Shown here: one piece after another, positions 6,901 through 9,915 of the stretch
How the letters are laid out: each line of letters opens with the position of its first letter
How positions within the stretch are numbered: position 1 is the first letter of the stretch
Assembly (NCBI GenBank): GCA_028571885.1
Contig: JAPVVU010000095.1
Location: forward strand, 1-9,915
Reading direction: 5' to 3'
Length of the DNA: 9,915 nucleotides
Origin: Gammaproteobacteria bacterium
GTDB lineage: Bacteria > Pseudomonadota > Gammaproteobacteria > GRL18
Notes under the pieces: model-generated
What the model was told of the DNA's origin: nothing
The model's database searches: none
Seen by the model: the letters and a program-made list of their open reading frames with translations, nothing else
Made by a program: the position numbers and the translations under genes

Positions 6901-7698
6901 ATGGGATTTATGCAAGGTAAACGTGCACTAATTGTTGGTCTTGCCAGTAACCGATCAATTGCCTGGGGAATTGCACAGGCAATGAAACGTGAAGGGGCTG
7001 AACTTGCATTTACGTACCAGAATGAAAAATTAAAAAGTCGGGTTGAAAAATTAGCGACTGAGTGTGATTCAGATATTGTGTTACCCTGTGATGTTTCTGA
7101 TGATGAACAAATTGAAAGAGTTTTTGAAGAACTCGATAATTTCTGGGATAACCTGGATATTATAGTTCATTCAGTTGCATTTGCGCCAAGAGAAGAACTC
7201 AGTGGTGAATATTTGGACAGTGTAACCCGACAGGGCTTTATTACTGCTCATGAAATCAGCTCATACAGCTTCGCAGCACTTGCAAAAGCAGGACGCAACA
7301 TGATGGAAGGTCAAAATGGCGCCCTGTTGACGTTGTCTTATCTTGGTTCTGAGCGCATTATGCCGAACTATAATGTTATGGGACTTGCTAAAGCAAGCCT
7401 TGAAGCAAATGTACGCTATATGTCTGAATCACTTGGCCCGGATGGTATACGTGTTAATTCAATCTCAGCCGGTCCTATTAGAACCCTTGCAGCAGCAGGC
7501 ATCAGTGATTTTCGAAAAATGCTGTCACATGTTGAAAAGAACGCACCGTTACGACGCAATGTGACCATTGATGATGTTGGTAATACAGCCGCATTCTTAT
7601 GCTCTGATCTCGCATCCGGTATCACTGGTGAAAACATATATGTTGATTCAGGTTATAATCATATCGGCATGGGTGCACTGACTAAATCAGAAGATTAG
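6901..7698 (+). CDS. fabI: Enoyl-[acyl-carrier-protein] reductase (NADH) FabI
   Basis: A cytoplasmic short-chain-dehydrogenase-type enzyme that reduces the trans-2 double bond of enoyl-ACP, completing each fatty-acid elongation cycle. Its 265 residues match E. coli FabI (262) almost throughout, beginning MGF-GKR. The nucleotide-binding glycine-rich stretch is GLASNRSIAWGIAQAM (13-28), with CDV at 63-65. The FabI catalytic set is Tyr147, Tyr157 and Lys164 (LSYLGSER, then NYNVMGLAKAS), equivalent to E. coli Tyr146, Tyr156 and Lys163. The substrate loop region GPIRTLAAAGISDFRKML and the C-terminal VDSGY are also present. Residue 93 is Ala (SVAFAP) where E. coli has Gly. The ATG at 6901 follows a strong AAGGAG and matches the family start. 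Transcribed alone, divergently from yejA and convergently with ppiD, and ended by a strong hairpin terminator. Confidence 0.97.
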   Translation: MGFMQGKRALIVGLASNRSIAWGIAQAMKREGAELAFTYQNEKLKSRVEKLATECDSDIVLPCDVSDDEQIERVFEELDNFWDNLDIIVHSVAFAPREELSGEYLDSVTRQGFITAHEISSYSFAALAKAGRNMMEGQNGALLTLSYLGSERIMPNYNVMGLAKASLEANVRYMSESLGPDGIRVNSISAGPIRTLAAAGISDFRKMLSHVEKNAPLRRNVTIDDVGNTAAFLCSDLASGITGENIYVDSGYNHIGMGALTKSED

Positions 7699-7711
7699 TT
7701 AGAATATAAAC

Positions 7712-7743
7712 GTAGGGGCAGACCTGTGTGTCTGCCCTTTTTT
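7712..7743 (+). repeat. GTAGGGGC palindromic repeat, copy 1
   Basis: The unit begins GTAGGGGC, closes with GCCC and a T-run, and folds into an 8-bp hairpin. It matches copy 2 on the other strand at 21 of 26 core positions. Four of the five differences form two compensated stem pairs and the fifth is in the loop. This indicates a shared origin with selection for the fold. Confidence 0.75.
7715..7743 (+). terminator. Intrinsic terminator of fabI
   Basis: GGGCAGAC (7716-7723) and GTCTGCCC (7730-7737) form a perfect 8-bp GC-rich stem with loop CTGTGT, followed by six Ts. It starts 17 bases after the fabI stop. The hairpin is also copy 1 of the palindromic repeat in this intergenic region. Confidence 0.9.
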
Positions 7744-7841
7744 ATGTCCGCTACCTTTATATGTTTGCTAGAAGTGTATTATACAAAATACAATATAGGT
7801 ATAATTTGAAAATTTGAGTACAGCACTTGAATTCAACATCA
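7744..7841. other. Spacer between the two palindromic repeats
   Basis: About 98 AT-rich bases with no credible gene. An inverted repeat ATTATAC (7778-7784) / GTATAAT (7799-7805) encloses a 14-base loop; in such A+T-rich sequence this could be chance. Together with the flanking inverted copies, the whole interval could fold as one larger structure. Confidence 0.4.
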
Positions 7842-7872
7842 GGAAAGGGCGAACACATAGGTTCGCCCCTAC
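7842..7872 (-). repeat. GTAGGGGC palindromic repeat, copy 2 (inverted)
   Basis: Read on the minus strand it begins GTAGGGGC and folds with arms GGGCGAAC and GTTCGCCC around loop CTATGT. It is the inverted partner of copy 1, with the same stem length, loop length and flanking GTAG. Its distal end reads TTTCC where copy 1 has a full T-run. Confidence 0.75.
7844..7868 (-). terminator. Probable terminator of ppiD
   Basis: On the minus strand an 8-bp GC-rich stem begins seven bases after the ppiD stop and is followed by TTTCC. The stem is strong but the T-run is short, so termination may be less efficient than at the fabI side. The position directly behind the gene supports the role. Confidence 0.6.
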
Positions 7873-7875
7873 CCC

Positions 7876-9753
7876 CTATTCTTCTTCATTCAAAAGCTGA
7901 GCATTGATAACAATATCAGAATTAGAACGAATTTGCAGAATAGATAAAGACATTTCTATATTACCCTTGTTTTGTAATAAAGCCTTTTTTATATTTTCAA
8001 ATAAAGCCTGATCACCACTATCACCATCTTCGATAGATTTGACAGCTATAATAGCAATATCACCATTCATCATTTTTGTTGTCGAAAATTTCATCTCACG
8101 GGGCATGGTAAAAGCTTTACGCATGATATCTCCAGGTACTTTCATATCCTGACGATCAACTGTTCCTGTATTTTCGATAGTAAATGAATTATTTTGGGCC
8201 AGCTCATCAAATGACACACCTTCTGTCAACTGCTTTACTAATTCAGTTGCTTTTTCCTGTGCTTTTGCAGTAATTAAATCCTGCTTTAAACGGCTTTGAA
8301 TTGTTTCTTTGACTTCATCTAAAGGTTTAGTATTTGCAGGTATTCTCTCAATCACTCTAACTACAACTACATGATCATCTGCTAATCCAATTAAATCACT
8401 ATTATTACCTTCTTCAAGTACATTCTCACCAAAAGCAATATTAAGTAATTTCTCATTGCTAAAAATCCCTTCACCACCCGCTTTAGTGATAAAGCTGCTT
8501 TGTTTAATCTTCATATTAAGTTCTGCAGCGACAGGTTCTAATGAGTCAGGTTGCTCGTAAGCAGTTGTCTGCATCAATTCTGATTTCTCAAAATATGAAT
8601 TTTCAACCTGATCAATTTGAATGGCTTCAATTATCTTATCTTTAACAGATTCCAGCGGTTTTGATTCTCCCCCTTCAATTGAAGATAATTTGATTATATG
8701 ATAACCAAAAGAAGATTCTACCAGCTCTGAAACCTCACCGGGATTTAAAGAAAATGCACTTTCTTCAAAAGCTGGTACCATTTCACCCCTGCCAAAAAAG
8801 CCCAGATCACCACCACTATCAGCAGAACCAGGATCCTTTGAATATTCTTTTGCCATTTCAGAAAATTCAGCGCCTTGATTTATTTTATCCAGAACCGCCT
8901 GAGCTTCTGCTTTCACTTTATTTTTTTCATCAGTGTCAGCATCTGTGGAAAAAGTAAATAGGATATGACTTGCCTTACGACGTTCTGCCTGAGTGTATTG
9001 TGACAGGTTATCCTGATAATATTTATTTATTTGTTCATCGGAGATCTGTATATCTTTAGCCAGTTCTTTTCGTGAAAGTTCAATGTATGCTAATTGAATT
9101 TGTTCAGGATTTTCAAACTGATTTTTAAAATTTTGATAATAGTTAGTTATTTCTTCATCAGTTACGGTGACAGCATCTTTAAATTCTTCAGCCTTAATAA
9201 CAGCGTAAGCAATATCTCTTTTTTGTTTAACAAGCTGAATAACACGTTTAACTTCCTGTTCAGAGACAAAACTTGAACTATTGATTCCATTAGAAAATTG
9301 CTGTAGTAATAATTGTCTTGCTATAGAGTTACGATAGTTAGACTTACTATAAGCGCTGGGTAAGGAGCGATTATAAAGGTCTTCAGAAAAAACACCGTCA
9401 AGTTGAAAGTTGCCATCAGTACGAATAAACAAATCAATTTGCTCTTTACTGATAGACTGACCAGAATTTGTCAAAAAATTAATCAGAGCACGATTACTGA
9501 TTAATCTTTCAAGCACTATTTTCTTAATAAATGCATCGTCTATCTGGCCTTTAAATTCTTTTGATTCAGTCTGAACAGCATTTTGAAATTCCTGAACAGA
9601 TATTTTATAGTCACCCACGTTCGCAACAGATGGATTTGCATCGGGCGTGATGTAGCTATTAATACCCCACAATGCAAAAGGAATTGAAATCAGAATAACG
9701 ATGACCCAGGCAAACCAACCTGTTGCCTTTTCTCTGATACTATGTAAAAGCAT
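7876..9753 (-). CDS. ppiD: Periplasmic folding chaperone PpiD (SurA_N / parvulin PPIase)
   Basis: A membrane-anchored periplasmic protein that helps newly exported proteins fold near the Sec translocon. Its 625 residues match E. coli PpiD (623). A short cytoplasmic tail MLLHSIREKATG is followed by one membrane helix (about 13-31), then the SurA_N-like chaperone region (about 40-215). A parvulin (PPIC) domain follows at about 258-358 and a long helical C-terminal part ends LLNEEE. The parvulin domain keeps residues typical of active members: His263, Asp307 in SKDPGS, SGGDLGFFGRGEMVPAFE (Met325, Phe329) and the closing FGYHII (His352). E. coli PpiD, by contrast, has a diverged and reportedly inactive domain. 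The start at 9753 fits the family N-terminus; the ribosome binding site is a modest GAG. It lies downstream of tRNA-Asp, with its own promoter candidate, and converges on fabI. Confidence 0.93.
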   Translation of the reverse strand: MLLHSIREKATGWFAWVIVILISIPFALWGINSYITPDANPSVANVGDYKISVQEFQNAVQTESKEFKGQIDDAFIKKIVLERLISNRALINFLTNSGQSISKEQIDLFIRTDGNFQLDGVFSEDLYNRSLPSAYSKSNYRNSIARQLLLQQFSNGINSSSFVSEQEVKRVIQLVKQKRDIAYAVIKAEEFKDAVTVTDEEITNYYQNFKNQFENPEQIQLAYIELSRKELAKDIQISDEQINKYYQDNLSQYTQAERRKASHILFTFSTDADTDEKNKVKAEAQAVLDKINQGAEFSEMAKEYSKDPGSADSGGDLGFFGRGEMVPAFEESAFSLNPGEVSELVESSFGYHIIKLSSIEGGESKPLESVKDKIIEAIQIDQVENSYFEKSELMQTTAYEQPDSLEPVAAELNMKIKQSSFITKAGGEGIFSNEKLLNIAFGENVLEEGNNSDLIGLADDHVVVVRVIERIPANTKPLDEVKETIQSRLKQDLITAKAQEKATELVKQLTEGVSFDELAQNNSFTIENTGTVDRQDMKVPGDIMRKAFTMPREMKFSTTKMMNGDIAIIAVKSIEDGDSGDQALFENIKKALLQNKGNIEMSLSILQIRSNSDIVINAQLLNEEE

Positions 9754-9783
9754 TAATTTATCTCATCTAATTTATTTAAAACA

Positions 9784-9812
9784 ATTGTAACTATTCAGCG
9801 TATATTTCTTAA
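9784..9812 (-). promoter_or_regulatory. Candidate sigma-70 promoter of ppiD
   Basis: On the minus strand TTAAGA (9807-9812, four of six) and TACAAT (9784-9789, five of six) are separated by 17 bases. Transcription would start near 9777, about 24 bases before the ppiD ATG. The site lies just beyond the tRNA terminator, as expected for an independent ppiD unit. Confidence 0.55.
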
Positions 9813-9855
9813 TGAGCATTGTTGAGCCCATGGTCACTTTTTTTGAATAACTTGC

Positions 9856-9882
9856 AAAAAAAAAGCGCGTCAAAAACGCGCC
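9856..9882 (-). terminator. Intrinsic terminator of the tRNA transcript
   Basis: On the minus strand GCGCGT and ACGCGC form a 6-bp GC stem around loop TTTTG, followed by nine Ts. The stem begins about 12 bases after the tRNA CCA end, so it should end the tRNA transcript before ppiD. Confidence 0.9.
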
Positions 9883-9892
9883 TTTTAATATA

Positions 9893-9915
9893 TGGCGGAA
9901 CGGACGGGACTCGAA
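9893..9915 (-). tRNA. tRNA-Asp, 3' end only (cut by the window edge)
   Basis: The 23 visible bases on the minus strand read TTCGAGT (T-loop), CCCGT (T-stem 3' arm), CCGTTCC (acceptor 3' arm), G (discriminator) and an encoded CCA. The acceptor arm and G73 agree with E. coli tRNA-Asp (GUC), whose 3' end I recall as identical over this stretch. The anticodon lies outside the window, so the amino acid is inferred from the 3' end alone. The downstream terminator fits a tRNA unit, possibly with further tRNA genes to the right. Confidence 0.85.

Noticed and set aside
7416..7637. Minus-strand open frame inside fabI
   Set aside because: Antisense shadow of the conserved FabI C-terminal half.
9809..9820. 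AATGAGCATT shared with the left edge of the window (minus strand, 43-52)
   Set aside because: A 10-base match in AT-rich DNA with no extended similarity around it; likely chance.
1..9915. CRISPR array, transposase, integrase, phage, toxin-antitoxin or defence genes
   Set aside because: None seen: every long open frame of good quality is a housekeeping or transporter gene or the DUF302-type protein, and there are no regularly spaced repeats.

Overview
The window looks like chromosomal DNA of an AT-rich gammaproteobacterium. Three things suggest this. The enoyl-ACP reductase is close to Escherichia coli FabI along its whole length. The 23 visible bases of the tRNA at the right edge match the 3' end of E. 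coli tRNA-Asp as I remember it. The gene order tRNA-Asp / ppiD / fabI / yejABEF resembles the hupB-ppiD-fabI-peptide-transporter neighbourhood known from Pseudomonas and relatives. The genus cannot be fixed from this piece. The DUF302-type protein at the left resembles proteins I remember from sulfur-oxidising gammaproteobacteria, which is only a weak hint.

Layout, left to right. Positions 1-107 are an edge region holding at most the first 21 codons of another minus-strand gene. At 108-680 (-) is a small membrane-anchored DUF302-type protein with a TTG start. Positions 681-903 are an AT-rich spacer with a candidate promoter, a 16-bp near-palindrome and an AT-rich hairpin with a T-run. From 904 to 6598 (-) lies a complete oligopeptide ABC importer operon, transcribed yejA-yejB-yejE-yejF: periplasmic binding protein, two inner-membrane permeases and a double-ATPase. 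Positions 6599-6900 are a very AT-rich divergent promoter region between yejA and fabI. At 6901-7698 (+) is fabI, which makes the last reduction of each fatty-acid elongation cycle. Positions 7699-7875 are a convergent intergenic region carrying two related GTAGGGGC-type palindromes in opposite orientation, one closing fabI and one closing ppiD. At 7876-9753 (-) is ppiD, a membrane-anchored periplasmic folding factor. Right of it come a ppiD promoter, an intrinsic terminator and the truncated tRNA-Asp, all read on the minus strand.

Together these are envelope-related housekeeping genes: membrane lipid synthesis (FabI), folding of exported proteins (PpiD), uptake of peptides (Yej) and an anchored protein of unknown role. 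All complete genes look intact, with no frameshifts. I see no transposase, integrase, phage gene, CRISPR array, toxin-antitoxin pair or defence system, and nothing that amounts to an undescribed multi-gene system. The most interesting signal is non-coding: the paired palindromes at about 7712-7872. Their stems differ by two compensated base pairs, which points to a dispersed, structure-conserved repeat family used here as terminators.
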